From Galeruca laticollis (Eukaryota > Arthropoda > Insecta > Coleoptera > Chrysomelidae): a stretch of DNA of 64,000 bases. Within the stretch, counting starts at the first letter, position 1, and the number at the start of each line of letters is the position of its first letter. A model generated the notes under the pieces. That model ran no database searches. It was not told the origin of the DNA and worked only from the letters and a program-made list of their open reading frames with translations. The translations under genes were made by a program, and so were the position numbers. The stretch spans positions 166,507,590-166,571,589 of the forward strand of contig OY998176.1 in assembly GCA_963921935.1 (NCBI GenBank), given 5' to 3'. Of the stretch, positions 20,960 through 31,777 are shown piece by piece.

Positions 20960-22748
20960 TTATGCAAAGTTTCTCACCAAATTTTGGTCTTGATTTTGAT
21001 CATTACTTGATCCTTCCTGTTCCTGAATTATATGATTAACCTGTCTTCTGTCTTCCTCTCTATTATTTTCTTCTTCGTAATTTCTTTCTGGGTTCCTTTG
21101 ATTATAATTTCTTCTTTCATTATAATTATTTGTTCCTTCCCCTCTATCCTGCTGCCAATTCCCATTCCTATTTCCATTATAATTTCTTCTTTCGAAGTTT
21201 GCTTGATTTCCTCGATTTTCATACTGTCTACCATCATTGTTTCTGTCTCCATTTCCATAATATCTGTCCCCATTTACTGGATTTCTTATATTTTTGAAAT
21301 TCATATTTCTATAATTTCAATTTTCATTTCTGTTATAATTATCTCTTCTGAAGAATCCATTTCCATTCTCTCTTGATCTATCATTTCTTATTTCTTCATT
21401 CCTATTTTGATATCGATTTATACCGTTCGCATTCAAAATACTTCTCTCCACTCTCTGTAGGTAACATGAAAGACTATCCATCGTTTTAATATTGTGGAGT
21501 GCAATAGTCTCCGATACTTCTGCATTAAAATGTCTGTCTACATATAATACAAGTTCCTCTTCTTTCGTCACCGGTTCTAGGTATTGTGCCATATTATACA
21601 ATTGCATTGCGTATGAATTCAGATTTTTCCCTTTATTATAATCTAATTTGCCAAAGTATAATTTTTCCCTAGATTTTGCTTGTTGAAGTTCCACCCAAAA
21701 ATAATTTAAAAATTGATTTTCAAATCCTTCCATGTTTCTGATCTGCTCTTTACAGAACCAGTAATGCACGGCCTGATAACATCCCTCTTCTCCATTAAAT
21801 CCTTTATTCCCCTCAATTTACTTTTTACAATTTTGATAAAAACTTTCGGGTGTATTAAATTTATGTTTCCATTGAATTTAACACCTAAATCCATATTCCC
21901 ATTGTATATGATTCCTCCTCCATTTCTTCTCACAGTATCCTCCATTTCTTCTACCGTTTCTTGTAGTTTCCTATTCATCTCTTCTAATTCTCGATTAAAT
22001 AATCTACCCATAACTTCCGACCTTTTTTCATATGCGCATGTTTGTTCCTCCAGTCTCACATTTAAATCCTTAACTTTCTGATCCAGCTTCTGTATTATTT
22101 CTTCATTTGTTTGTCCTTGTACTTTTATATGTTCCACTTCTCTAATTATTTTCATTTTGTTTATTAACTTCTATTAAAATAGTTCCTGATGAATTTTCTC
22201 CCAAACATCTACCCCATTCTTGAATTTTATCAACAACATGTTTTTCTATCTCTTCCCGGATTCTGATTCCATTTTCTTGAATCTCCGTTCTTAAATTCTT
22301 ATTCTGTTCTGCACCTTGTCCACTCTTCTTTTAAATTCTTCATTTTCCATCCTAAGTTTCTTAAATTCCTTGAAACTTCCTAATTTCACATCTTCAATTT
22401 TCTTTTCCAATTTGTCTATGTTCCCATTCATTATGTCCATTTTTCCATCTATCCTGTTGATATCTCCTTTAATTTCTCCCCTCATACTGATCAAGAATTG
22501 CATTATCCGATCCACTTCATCTCTTTTTGTTCCTTCTTGTGACTCCTGTCTCCTATCCATTTCTTCTTCTCCAGCTTCTTCTTCTCCTGTCGAGTCTTCA
22601 TCTGGTACATTTCGTTCAAATTGTTGTCCCTGTTCTAGATAATGTACTTGAAAATCTCCTCTACCATGCCTCCTTTCTTCTCTTTCCTCTTCCGATCCGC
22701 TATCCGTACCTACCTGTTTTCCGTCCTTAATATCATTTTCCTTTCCAT
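20960..22748 (-). pseudogene. Gag of element C, broken
   Basis: Starts MERKMILR at 22748. A base missing near 22725 (compare LRDGKQVG of A) shifts the frame; reading resumes as GKQVGTDSGSEEEREER and continues into a coiled coil (22291-22560). Further shifts lie near 22290 and 21740. The capsid-like part is at 21317-22155 (HPKVFIKI, KSREKLYFGKLDYN, CYLQRVERS). The tail at 20960-21304 is rich in Asn, Arg, Gly and Tyr, again without a CCHC knuckle. Confidence 0.82.
20978..20984 (-). promoter_or_regulatory. Putative -1 frameshift site, element C
   Basis: Gag-frame codons CAA AAT TTG give A-AAT-TTG. Pol is open in the -1 phase, and gag stops six codons later at 20960. Position and codons parallel the site in element A (Asp-Gln-Asn context in both). 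Confidence 0.6.
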
Positions 22749-22842
22749 CGTATATTTTTTTTATATAGTCAATAAAAATTTTAATATTATTTATATAATT
22801 TTAATTATTCTCCTCACAAAATCCTATCAAATATTTTTAAAT

Positions 22843-22863
22843 CGCCTAACGTTTTGGGTGCCA
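22843..22863 (-). other. Primer binding site of element C
   Basis: Minus strand TGGCACCCAAAACGTTAGGC directly at the LTR end. It is a variant of the tRNA-Lys-like site TGGCGCCCAACG and begins with the canonical TGG. Confidence 0.6.
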
Positions 22864-24797
22864 ATTATAATATATTTAATACTATATTATTTAGTTATTT
22901 AAGTAAAAACCTGGTTATGTTTATTTATTATTTGTCTATGATTTGAATATTGTATACTAGCTCAGGGTAAGTTTATTTATTTTATTATTAATTTATTGGT
23001 TTACTGGAGAGCATGAGAACTCTATACTCCCGTTGGGTTCCGGATTGAATTAAAAATATATGAAATTTGCACTTTATAAATATCCTATCAAAATCATCTC
23101 CTCCAAGAGCTGTGAATAAATTATGTGAAACACATCAATGCGACGCCTATGGTATCAAGCCCTTTCCTATATTTAACAGCTGACATGCAAATAAAACCTG
23201 ATGACTCAAAATTAAGTTACTATAATTACCAACAGACATAAAATTGAAAAGCATTATATACTGCGAAGAAAAACTTATGTTAAAAAAATTTATTACAACC
23301 TATATTACTAATACCGAATATTCTTATACATATAAAATTATCAACGTGAAATTTGGCAAAATTAGTGATTTATGTTTGAATTTGAAATGGTTAAGCAGAT
23401 AAATCATTTAAACACTGACCTGATCACAACACTGAGAAGTTTTTGTTCACTCTACTCCTGTGTTATCCCCTCGAATGAAGCTGGATCTTCTTCAACTTGT
23501 AGAACAACTTCTATAGTTTGTACAGCAGGTAAGTTGATGTAATATTATTAAATCGTTTGTTAAACTTGGCTCATAATGTTTTTATTACGATTATCAATGT
23601 TTTGATGAAGTATTTAACACTATAATGTGGTTACTTTATTAAAATTTTTATATAGCGCCCCTCTCAAAGTTCAATTGCATGTATTTCTTACAAATTACTA
23701 TTATTTAACGATATTTTTTTCTGGAAATGTTTCTTTGGTTATAATTTAACATTTGCAATATGTTTTAACTTAAATTTCTAATAATTTAAAAATATTTTAA
23801 TTAAATTTTATAAAAATTGCTTACATGCGTCCATTTCCTTTAGCATCACCTCACCAACTCTTTTGTTCTCCAAATCAACAAACTTGTTGTTGCTAATTTT
23901 CTTATTTTTAAACAACTTACTAGATATATCATAATCTGTTCTATTTAATGTTCAATACTTCGTTTAATGTCTTTATCTTATCCCTATTGTTATTTACTGT
24001 TCACGTAAAATTTCAAAATAATTCATGACACCTATTTACATGTGAAATACTTCCAGAAATATACTTTATATTTATAAACAATGATTATATATATATCCGA
24101 CTTTAAATTCTAATATCAATAAATTTACAATCATTACAGTTTGAAAACATTCTATAATGCCTTCCAATTAAATTCTCATCCATTATTCAATATTTATCTC
24201 ATATAAACTTGGCCTATCATTTAATTCAGTTATATTTTTTCAAATATCCTTATTGCTTTCCAAATACAGAGAATAATTCTATGGTTGAATATATTTCTGC
24301 TATCATCATTCCGTGCCAAACGACATGAAGTTTTAATTGACACTTCTGTTATTTCATTTAGATAAATATGGCAATTTTGTTTGAATATTGTTATCAAATA
24401 TTCTGTTTATTATTGTCTAATAATAATTTTATGTTCTTTTCAGATTCAATGTTGGATATTTCAAATGCTGTATACAATTTATTATTTGTGCTGTTAACAA
24501 GGAAGTGAATATATAATTTACTAAGGAAATGATTGAAATTTATGAAAGATGATGTTTACATTCTGGAATTTAAGGTAAATAATTTCAATATTACTTATGT
24601 ATTTCTATAGTTATGCGGAATAATTGATATCATAGATGTTCAGTTCAATATGAGATATATATTTCTCTCATATTATTATCATTTTAAAAGATAATTCTAT
24701 CTGTTTGAAGGAATTAATCTCCACCTGGTACTTGACAAAATTGCAAACTTCATATATTCGTGTCTTATTCTCTTTAATACTTCTTACGATAAGTTCA
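22864..24797 (-). repeat. 5' LTR of element C
   Basis: No second copy is present, so the borders are inferred. The minus strand begins TGAACTTATCG next to (TA)n, like TGAACATAATTC of element B, and ends at the primer binding site. Length about 1.93 kb agrees with A and B. Shared blocks with B's LTR include TCCGGAACCCAA, TATAAAGTG and CCATAGGCG. Confidence 0.7.
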
Positions 24798-24823
24798 ATA
24801 TATATATATATATATATATATAT
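24798..24823. repeat. (TA)n between elements C and D
   Basis: Short TA tract that exactly separates the LTR start of C from the LTR end of D. Confidence 0.9.
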
Positions 24824-25721
24824 TGTAACAAATGTTAAGGTATATTATAAGTATAGATTTTTTTTAAGATTCAATTTAGATTAGTAATGTTTGTTATTAT
24901 ATTTGTGAAAAGTTTTTAGGGCGCCAACTTACCATGTATAAGGTAAGTAAAATAAAATAATATACTAACTAACTTGCTCCGGCTCTCTATAGTATGTCTT
25001 GCTCTCAGGGAGTCGATTCGTGAAAGAATTGTAGTGAAATGACTTCATGTGTATGGATATTTAATATTATTAGTCGCTTGAAATTGCTTAATTCAATTTC
25101 TGTCACAGATTTTTAGGTTATTACTATTGTCATCCGTTTTAGTGTGGATTTTGAAGAAAATATCATGAAATTAAAAATAAAATTACTAACAAGTATGTGT
25201 TTAAATTAAATCAAATTATCATAAAGTTTATATTACAAAATTATGTAACTCTGTAAGTAAGCATTACAAATAGCAAAAAATGGGTTTGAAAAATTTTTAT
25301 GGGAATAATAAACAAAATGTCACAGTACCTTTAACACATGCATTAACCGATCACTGTTCCTTCCAGGGTTCCATTTATTTATTCACCAACGTTCTCAAAA
25401 GATAATTCTGGATTGGCAAGACTTGAAATTTGTTTTATAAATCAACGTTATTCGCTCACATGCATTGGAATGGAATACAATAATTTAAACTCGATTCAAA
25501 ATTCTGATTTTCTCTCCTCTTACTTGACACATGATGACAGCTGCTTTATTTTTCTTCCATAATATTATAATGGAGTCAAATTATTTAAATTGTCATGAGT
25601 TCTGATTTCCAGTACGTAGTTATATCAGTTAATAATTGTTAAAAAGATAGATAAATCAAATTTTTGGCTTTTTCTAATATAATTCACAATGACTCTTCCC
25701 TTCTACTCTGTCGTCTCAACA
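24824..25721 (-). repeat. 3' LTR of element D
   Basis: Direct repeat of 26839-27737. Only a handful of differences were noticed (a T-run length, GGATTGGC versus GGATTAGC, and the first few bases). Confidence 0.92.
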
Positions 25722-26657
25722 TTAGGCATTACCAGATAACTGTTCTCTAATAGCTTCCCTTAATTCTTCTATTCTTTGTGAAGTATTGATTTTATTCCTT
25801 AAAATTCTCAAAAATATTTTTGGGTGAATTTTCTTCATTTCTCCATCAAATTTTGGATTGCTCTGATTTACGCAACCTGTAATCACTACTTTTTCTCTTC
25901 CTCTCAATTCCATTTCTCTTCTTAGGTTGTTTTCTAATTGTCTTATTCTGTCTTCAGTTAATTGTTGTAATTCCTTAATCTGTTCTGTATTATTTTCTTT
26001 ACTTATATTCTTGATCCTCTGTCCGTTTTCTGTCATATCTTGCTGCAATTTCCTCATTTTCTGATTACTATCCTTCTTCACTTCCTCTATCCCCTTCGTA
26101 AATTCTTGAGTGGTATTTTCTATTTTCTCATTTAATTCTACAGCTACCTTTCTTATATCAGTTTTGATTTCTTGTACTGTATTCTCCATATCTTCCGATT
26201 CTTCATGAACTCTTAACCCTATGTTATCCACCTCTCTTCTAATTTCTAATACTTCTTCTTGTGTTATCTTGATTTGTGCTTCTAATTGATTTTTCATTGT
26301 ATTAGTCATATCCATTATTTCTATTCTTAAGTTTTGGCAATTTTCCTCCATTTTTCGTCCTAAGCTTTGAATATTTTGATTCATTTTCTGACTATTTTGG
26401 TCCATTTTCTGACTATTTTGGTCCATTTTCTGACTTATACTTTGCATATACTGCATTAATGCCATGAAGTTCATTTGTTGTTCTTCCCCTTGTTGTGTCC
26501 CATCGCCTATATCCAAATTCTGTTGTTGTCTACCTTCTCCGTCCAAATTTATTTCTGTGTGCGAAACAGGTATTTCCCCCTCTTCACTACCAGCCTGTGA
26601 TTCGTTTAAACTACGATCATTCTGAGATTTACCTAACTTACCACTACGTAACTCCAT
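25722..26657 (-). CDS. Truncated Gag of element D
   Basis: Chosen start ATG at 26657 gives MELRSGKLGKSQND, matching the family N-terminus; the frame is open ten codons upstream. 311 residues: a Gln/Glu-rich acidic N-terminus, a 7-residue repeat SQKMDQN (three copies, 26385-26440), then a long coiled coil. The last part HPKIFLRILRNK is the beginning of the capsid-like domain, after which the frame ends at the LTR. All downstream capsid and the Asn-rich tail are missing. Such a product could in principle still co-assemble through the coiled coil (inference). Confidence 0.82.
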   Translation of the reverse strand: MELRSGKLGKSQNDRSLNESQAGSEEGEIPVSHTEINLDGEGRQQQNLDIGDGTQQGEEQQMNFMALMQYMQSISQKMDQNSQKMDQNSQKMNQNIQSLGRKMEENCQNLRIEIMDMTNTMKNQLEAQIKITQEEVLEIRREVDNIGLRVHEESEDMENTVQEIKTDIRKVAVELNEKIENTTQEFTKGIEEVKKDSNQKMRKLQQDMTENGQRIKNISKENNTEQIKELQQLTEDRIRQLENNLRREMELRGREKVVITGCVNQSNPKFDGEMKKIHPKIFLRILRNKINTSQRIEELREAIREQLSGNA

Positions 26658-26817
26658 GTTGTTGTTAAATAATCGAACGCAGTTCAAAACTTAAATAATC
26701 AAATATCTTAGAATTACGCCGATATAAATGTTGTGTAAATTACTCAAGTTATTTTTTTATACTGTATTTTAAATAAAAGAATTATTAAACAATACTCTAC
26801 AATTTCTTTCACTGACA

Positions 26818-26836
26818 CCTCACGTTGGCAGCGACA
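26818..26836 (-). other. Primer binding site of element D
   Basis: Minus strand TGTCGCTGCCAACGTGAGG, two bases after the LTR end; a divergent tRNA-Lys-like site. Confidence 0.55.
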
Positions 26837-26838
26837 TT

Positions 26839-27737
26839 TGTAACAAATTTCAAGGTATATTATAAGTATAGATTTTTTTTTAAGATTCAATTTAGATTAG
26901 TAATGTTTGTTATTATATTTGTGAAAAGTTTTTAGGGCGCCAACTTACCATGTATAAGGTAAGTAAAATAAAATAATATACTAACTAACTTGCTCCGGCT
27001 CTCTATAGTATGTCTTGCTCTCAGGGAGTCGATTCGTGAAAGAATTGTAGTGAAATGACTTCATGTGTATGGATATTTAATATTATTAGTCGCTTGAAAT
27101 TGCTTAATTCAATTTCTGTCACAGATTTTTAGGTTATTACTATTGTCATCCGTTTTAGTGTGGATTTTGAAGAAAATATCATGAAATTAAAAATAAAATT
27201 ACTAACAAGTATGTGTTTAAATTAAATCAAATTATCATAAAGTTTATATTACAAAATTATGTAACTCTGTAAGTAAGCATTACAAATAGCAAAAAATGGG
27301 TTTGAAAAATTTTTATGGGAATAATAAACAAAATGTCACAGTACCTTTAACACATGCATTAACCGATCACTGTTCCTTCCAGGGTTCCATTTATTTATTC
27401 ACCAACGTTCTCAAAAGATAATTCTGGATTAGCAAGACTTGAAATTTGTTTTATAAATCAACGTTATTCGCTCACATGCATTGGAATGGAATACAATAAT
27501 TTAAACTCGATTCAAAATTCTGATTTTCTCTCCTCTTACTTGACACATGATGACAGCTGCTTTATTTTTCTTCCATAATATTATAATGGAGTCAAATTAT
27601 TTAAATTGTCATGAGTTCTGATTTCCAGTACGTAGTTATATCAGTTAATAATTGTTAAAAAGATAGATAAATCAAATTTTTGGCTTTTTCTAATATAATT
27701 CACAATGACTCTTCCCTTCTACTCTGTCGTCTCAACC
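26839..27737 (-). repeat. 5' LTR of element D
   Basis: Direct repeat of 24824-25721; outer end TCTCAAC at 27736. Position 27737 is C where the other copy has A. Confidence 0.92.
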
Positions 27738-28588
27738 AAACTCCTTTTTTTTTCCAATCTTGCCAAACTAATTATTTTCTTATCAAAATTTTATAAAAAT
27801 AACCAAGCAATGCCGATCAGTTATGCCACCTTAAAATTGAGTATAAATTATCCGTATCTAACTCACTTGACAAATGTCAAATAATAAATTTTAAAATCAA
27901 AGAACCATCCAATAAAATTTAATCAAAGTTTTTCTGTTCATTCATCAAATGATTCTCTTGATGTGGTCTTAATTCATTAAAAGTTCCATCACAATTGAAC
28001 CACTTTTCTAAATAAGCATTATCAAGTCCTATTCACACTCCTATTTAACATAAAAAAAATATCTTTTCAAAACATTATGAACATAATAATTTAACCTTGC
28101 TATACTTACAGGTTATATCAATTAAACCTCTATAAATAACAATAATTGAAAACTTTCTACAAAAGCTGCAAAACTTTTATTCCTCCACAATAAAACCATT
28201 TTGAAAATATTTACAAAAGTCTGTGACTGGAATCTAAATCTCAAAATTATAGATTATATTTATTTGAAATGATGGATTATAGTTTATGAAAAATATCTTC
28301 TGAATACAGGTTTAAGCTTAATAACCGTTGAGTTCATCATAATATGCCAACATTATGATTATAGGATGTAACTCTCAACTTCACTTGTTCGAGATAAAAT
28401 TTTGTAACTCCTATTAGGTTAAAATTTCAAATCTTGGTTGATCTTATTTTATTCTATTATATTGGTTTGTTTGGTTTCAATAAAGCTCGATTTGGACAGT
28501 ATTGATAAACTATAAACAATAAATTTACATTGATTAACAATTACTGTATTTCCCCATGTGATTAATATATCAACGATTTCTTATCTGT
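27738..28588. other. AT-rich spacer, no gene seen
   Basis: No reading frame of note and no match noticed to the transposon proteins in the window. Confidence 0.4.
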
Positions 28589-28720
28589 TATAATATATAT
28601 ATATATATATAAAAGAAGATGTAAGAATATCGCGTGATATGTGAACAATAACAACAAAGAGATTCATGGGTAATTCACGCAAAATATTTTGCGTGAATTA
28701 CCCATGAATCTCTTTGTTGT

Positions 28721-28748
<28 letters not shown>
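28589..28748 (+). mobile_element. TA-flanked fold-back element, copy 2, with (TA)n borders
   Basis: Core at 28610-28721 between (TA)n tracts at about 28589-28610 and 28721-28748. It begins AAAAGAAGATGTAAG and ATATCGCGTGATAT as in copy 1. The right half is a perfect 76-base palindrome (28648-28723). It has no coding capacity. Confidence 0.65.
28648..28723. repeat. Perfect 76-bp palindrome
   Basis: Two 38-base arms meet with no spacer at 28685/28686 (centre AAAATATTTT). Every base pair checks by eye, and the pairing stops at 28647/28724. As RNA it would form a long perfect hairpin. Confidence 0.92.
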
Positions 28749-28758
<10 letters not shown>

Positions 28759-28762
28759 ATTA

Positions 28763-29757
28763 ACTGTCTCGACCCTTACTTCGTGGAATCTGCTCATATT
28801 AGTGTTTTAAATGAAACTCACGGTTTCTAATTAATTCCACAATATGATAAAAGTTATTGAAAATTCTAAAAAATTGACAATTGTTTCGATAAATCAATAT
28901 CATCGTCAGAATGACAGAAGTTACATTTCATTTGATGCCTACCTGATGTTTAGTAGTTATTTTTGGCTAGACCAAAAAGTGACATAACTTGTGATTGACT
29001 TAATATATGTTAATAGAAAAAAGAAGAAGATGTGATATTACAAATATTAATGCTTAGATATTATAAGCCCTATGGTGATATCCTGGATATCAAATTAAGA
29101 TACAGTGAACACTTACGAGCGTACAGATTGAAACAACCAGATAAATCCCACTACGTAAAACATCTACTTGACACCAATCATTCATTGACATCTCACACAA
29201 ATCTAGAAGTGCTGCATATTTGTGAAAAGAAATAAGAACTGGATTTCCTTGAAGAATTGGAAATTAGAAGACAATTAAGAAACCCACAATATTAAGTTGT
29301 CAATGAACAGTTAAATCTAGGGAGTTCTCCACTAATAGACTGTCTTCTTAAGTGATAATTGTAAAGATCAGCAAATATAGTTTTCCTGGTTTCCTATATC
29401 ATTGCACAGTTATACTGATCTTAATTGGAAAAATGATATCCAGGATATCACCATAGGACTAATAATATCTAAGTTTCAATATTTGTAATATCACATCTAT
29501 CTAAGCTTCAATATTTGTAATATCACATCTTCTTCTTTTTTCTATTAACATATATTAAGTCAATCACAAGTTAGGTCACTTCTTGGTCTAGCCAGAAATA
29601 ACTACTAAACATCAGGTAGGCATCAAATGAAATGTAACTTCTGTCATTCTGACGATGATGTTGATTTATCGAAACAACTGTCAATTTTTTATAATTTTTA
29701 ATAACTTTTATTATATTGTGGAATTAATTAGAAACCGTGAGCTTCATTTAAAACAAT
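28763..29757 (+). mobile_element. Penelope-like element with inverted terminal arms
   Basis: Left arm (28763 to about 29050) recurs as reverse complement in 29455-29757, with shared blocks such as CGACGATGAT, ATCAGGTAGGCAT and GTGGAATTAATTAG. Between the arms is a GIY-YIG-type fragment. TATATGTATGT occurs immediately outside both ends and may be the target duplication, though the region is microsatellite-like. Penelope elements are known to carry inverted or partial terminal repeats; the arrangement fits. RT is absent. Confidence 0.72.
29077..29355 (+). pseudogene. Penelope-like GIY-YIG endonuclease C-terminal fragment
   Basis: Reads RYSEHLRAYRL, SHYVKHLLDTNH, NLEVLHICEKK, one stop at about 29233, then ELDFLEELEIRRQLRN. 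These match the helix, His and Glu portion of a Penelope GIY-YIG domain. The N-terminal GIY and YIG strands are missing. The strand is open apart from that single stop. Confidence 0.65.
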
Positions 29758-29759
29758 AA

Positions 29760-31629
29760 TATATGTATGTGTTATAAAGGAATTTGTAAGCACGATAGAG
29801 GGCGTATTTTTTGACGGATCGAAACCAAACTCGCCACAAAAATCGGTTAGGCCAAAATCTTAGACAAGTTCGTTAATGAGCCAAATCGGCCCAGTAAAAA
29901 TAAAATGGCGGCCTGTCAAATTTGAAAAAAAATCGTATTTCCTTTGTTTTTTATTTGACGCAAAATGAATACGGGCTAAACATTATCTTTAAGAATACCA
30001 CGTTAATGGTAGTTACCAAATACTGAGCTTTTTCTCTAAATCGTACATTAAAACGTTTATTTAAGAAAATTCACCAATTTATCAGAATTTTTTTGTTTTT
30101 GATTTGATGCCAAAATGTTACTTTGGTTTTTTGTACATTTCAAATCATTCTATTACTTATGTATCTAATTTTTTATTTTGTGTGTTTATGCAAAAATGTT
30201 GAAATAAGCCTGTCCAATTGGTCATGTGCCATTGGGATTTTTTTCTACTATATTTGTTGTTTTATTTCACCGCCACTCTTCATCATTTACAATATCCTTG
30301 TTATTCCCAATTTTTACTTTCTTGCCACTTGCCCTTCTGTTTTGGCTGAGTTTCTTAATTGTTTCTGCTTTGACAAAGTTTCTCAATTGTTTCTGCTTTT
30401 TCCCTTCTTTGCTAGTTGAATTATCAATGAAGAAAATACGGTCGCTCATTTTATACTTCAATTTCGCCGCATTTATCATAATTTTGTTATTATATGTCCA
30501 TCCCAATATTTTTATTACTAATCAATGCATAATGTCTATTTTCAAATGATCATTTACGAAACTTTAGACAACTTCTTTAGGAACCAGACGCTCCTTTATG
30601 TTTATTTTCAATCCATGCAATACTACGTTGTCTTTCTCTCCTTCATTTTCTAGTATTTCTCTAGGTTTTCTTGTATTTATTAGTTGATCTCTTATTCCGG
30701 CATTTTTCCCCCTCCCTTCTTCAATGCATGATTTTCCAGTTTTAGTGATGTGTAGTAAAAATTACAGATATTTTTCTACATTCTGCATTTACATGAACAA
30801 GTTTTATGTACCCCTATATATATACTGCGAGATACCCATCCTGAAACTAGAGCTATAACAGTATATTATTTGAATTTTGACCAAACTTTTATGACATAAG
30901 TTTCATTCATAGTTCACAAAGCTGGACCAATTTCCAATTATTCACTTTATCGATCTCTACGCAGAAACAATATCTCTTTGTTAGTCTCTAGCTAACCAAA
31001 CTACCTATATTAAATATCTCAAACTGTAAATCATAAATTCATGGGAAATTTCACATACCGTAAGCACTCCGTACAATAGAAGGAATCTAGACCGTTAGTA
31101 ATAATGTAATAGAATATTAGAGAGAGATCGTCCAGCGTTGTCGAGAGCGAGCAAATTTTTCGAATTTACTTTCTTAATTATCCTGATATTAGGCCAAGTT
31201 TCGGTATTTCGGTACTTTCAACATTATATAAAATTTTTGTAACATAAAAGTGGATAAATTCTGGTAGGAAAAGTTCTTGTGGAAGTTTATGCGACTTATT
31301 TTTCTCTGAAACTTCCTATTTCTAGAGAGCGTTCAATAAATTTTTCTATGTAGTGTATTCGGTAAAAAGATTTGACCCATTTGAAGAATATTATTGTATT
31401 AATTTTTTAAATAATATTGAATTTTCCGGTACCTATATCTGAGTTAATTTCAGTTTTATAATATTTATAATTGATAAAATCGCTTGTAACATTATATTTC
31501 AAATTTCTCCCAACACTGGTTTATTAGATTTGTCTTTATTGATATTGTGCTGATGAGATTATGTCATCAAAATAACCCAATGGGATATTGGGAGGTTGAG
31601 AGGGGTAATCAATTTATAGGTGAAATTTA
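29760..31629. other. Spacer, no gene recognised
   Basis: Several short frames (for example 30123-30549) have no motif and occur on both strands. The segment 29780-30120 has the look of an old interspersed repeat but I cannot name it. Confidence 0.35.
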
Positions 31630-31777
31630 CTATCCCGACCCTTAATTTGTGGAATTTAGTAATATTACTGTTTTAAACGAAACTCACTCTTTCTAGCTAA
31701 TTCCACAATATATTGATAAAATGTTAGGAATTCTAAGAAAATTGACAATTGTTTCGATACTTAATATCATCGTCAGG
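31630..31777 (+). repeat. Relic arm of the Penelope-like family
   Basis: About 148 bases matching the left arms at 28763 and 58259 (CCCGACCCTTA, AATTCCACAATAT, TTGACAATTGTTTCGATA, ATCATCGTCAG). More diverged than those copies and without a partner arm nearby. Confidence 0.75.

Larger units (their letters stand above)
17877..24797 (-). mobile_element. LTR retrotransposon C (full pol, decayed)
   Basis: Minus-strand Ty3/Gypsy-like element: 5' LTR (22864-24797), primer binding site, gag, protease, RT, RNase H and integrase in that order. Genes carry stops and frameshifts. The 3' LTR is absent: pol ends at the (TA)n tract, apart from about 20 bases (near 17876-17896) that match the inner edge of the 5' LTR. 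It is the only family member here with the enzymes, so it shows what an autonomous helper would look like, although it is itself dead. Confidence 0.85.
24824..27737 (-). mobile_element. LTR retrotransposon D (gag only)
   Basis: Minus-strand element of 2.9 kb with two nearly identical LTRs of about 898 bases (minus strand TGTTGAGACG...TTTGTTACA, canonical TG...CA). The internal part is only gag. Gag's stop lies at the LTR border and there is no polypurine tract, so an internal deletion removed the capsid end, pol and the tract. It was apparently active or gene-converted recently, given the LTR similarity. Confidence 0.9.

Noticed and set aside
30123..30549. Two overlapping hydrophobic frames
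   Set aside because: Low-complexity T-rich sequence with no homologous motif and frames on both strands.
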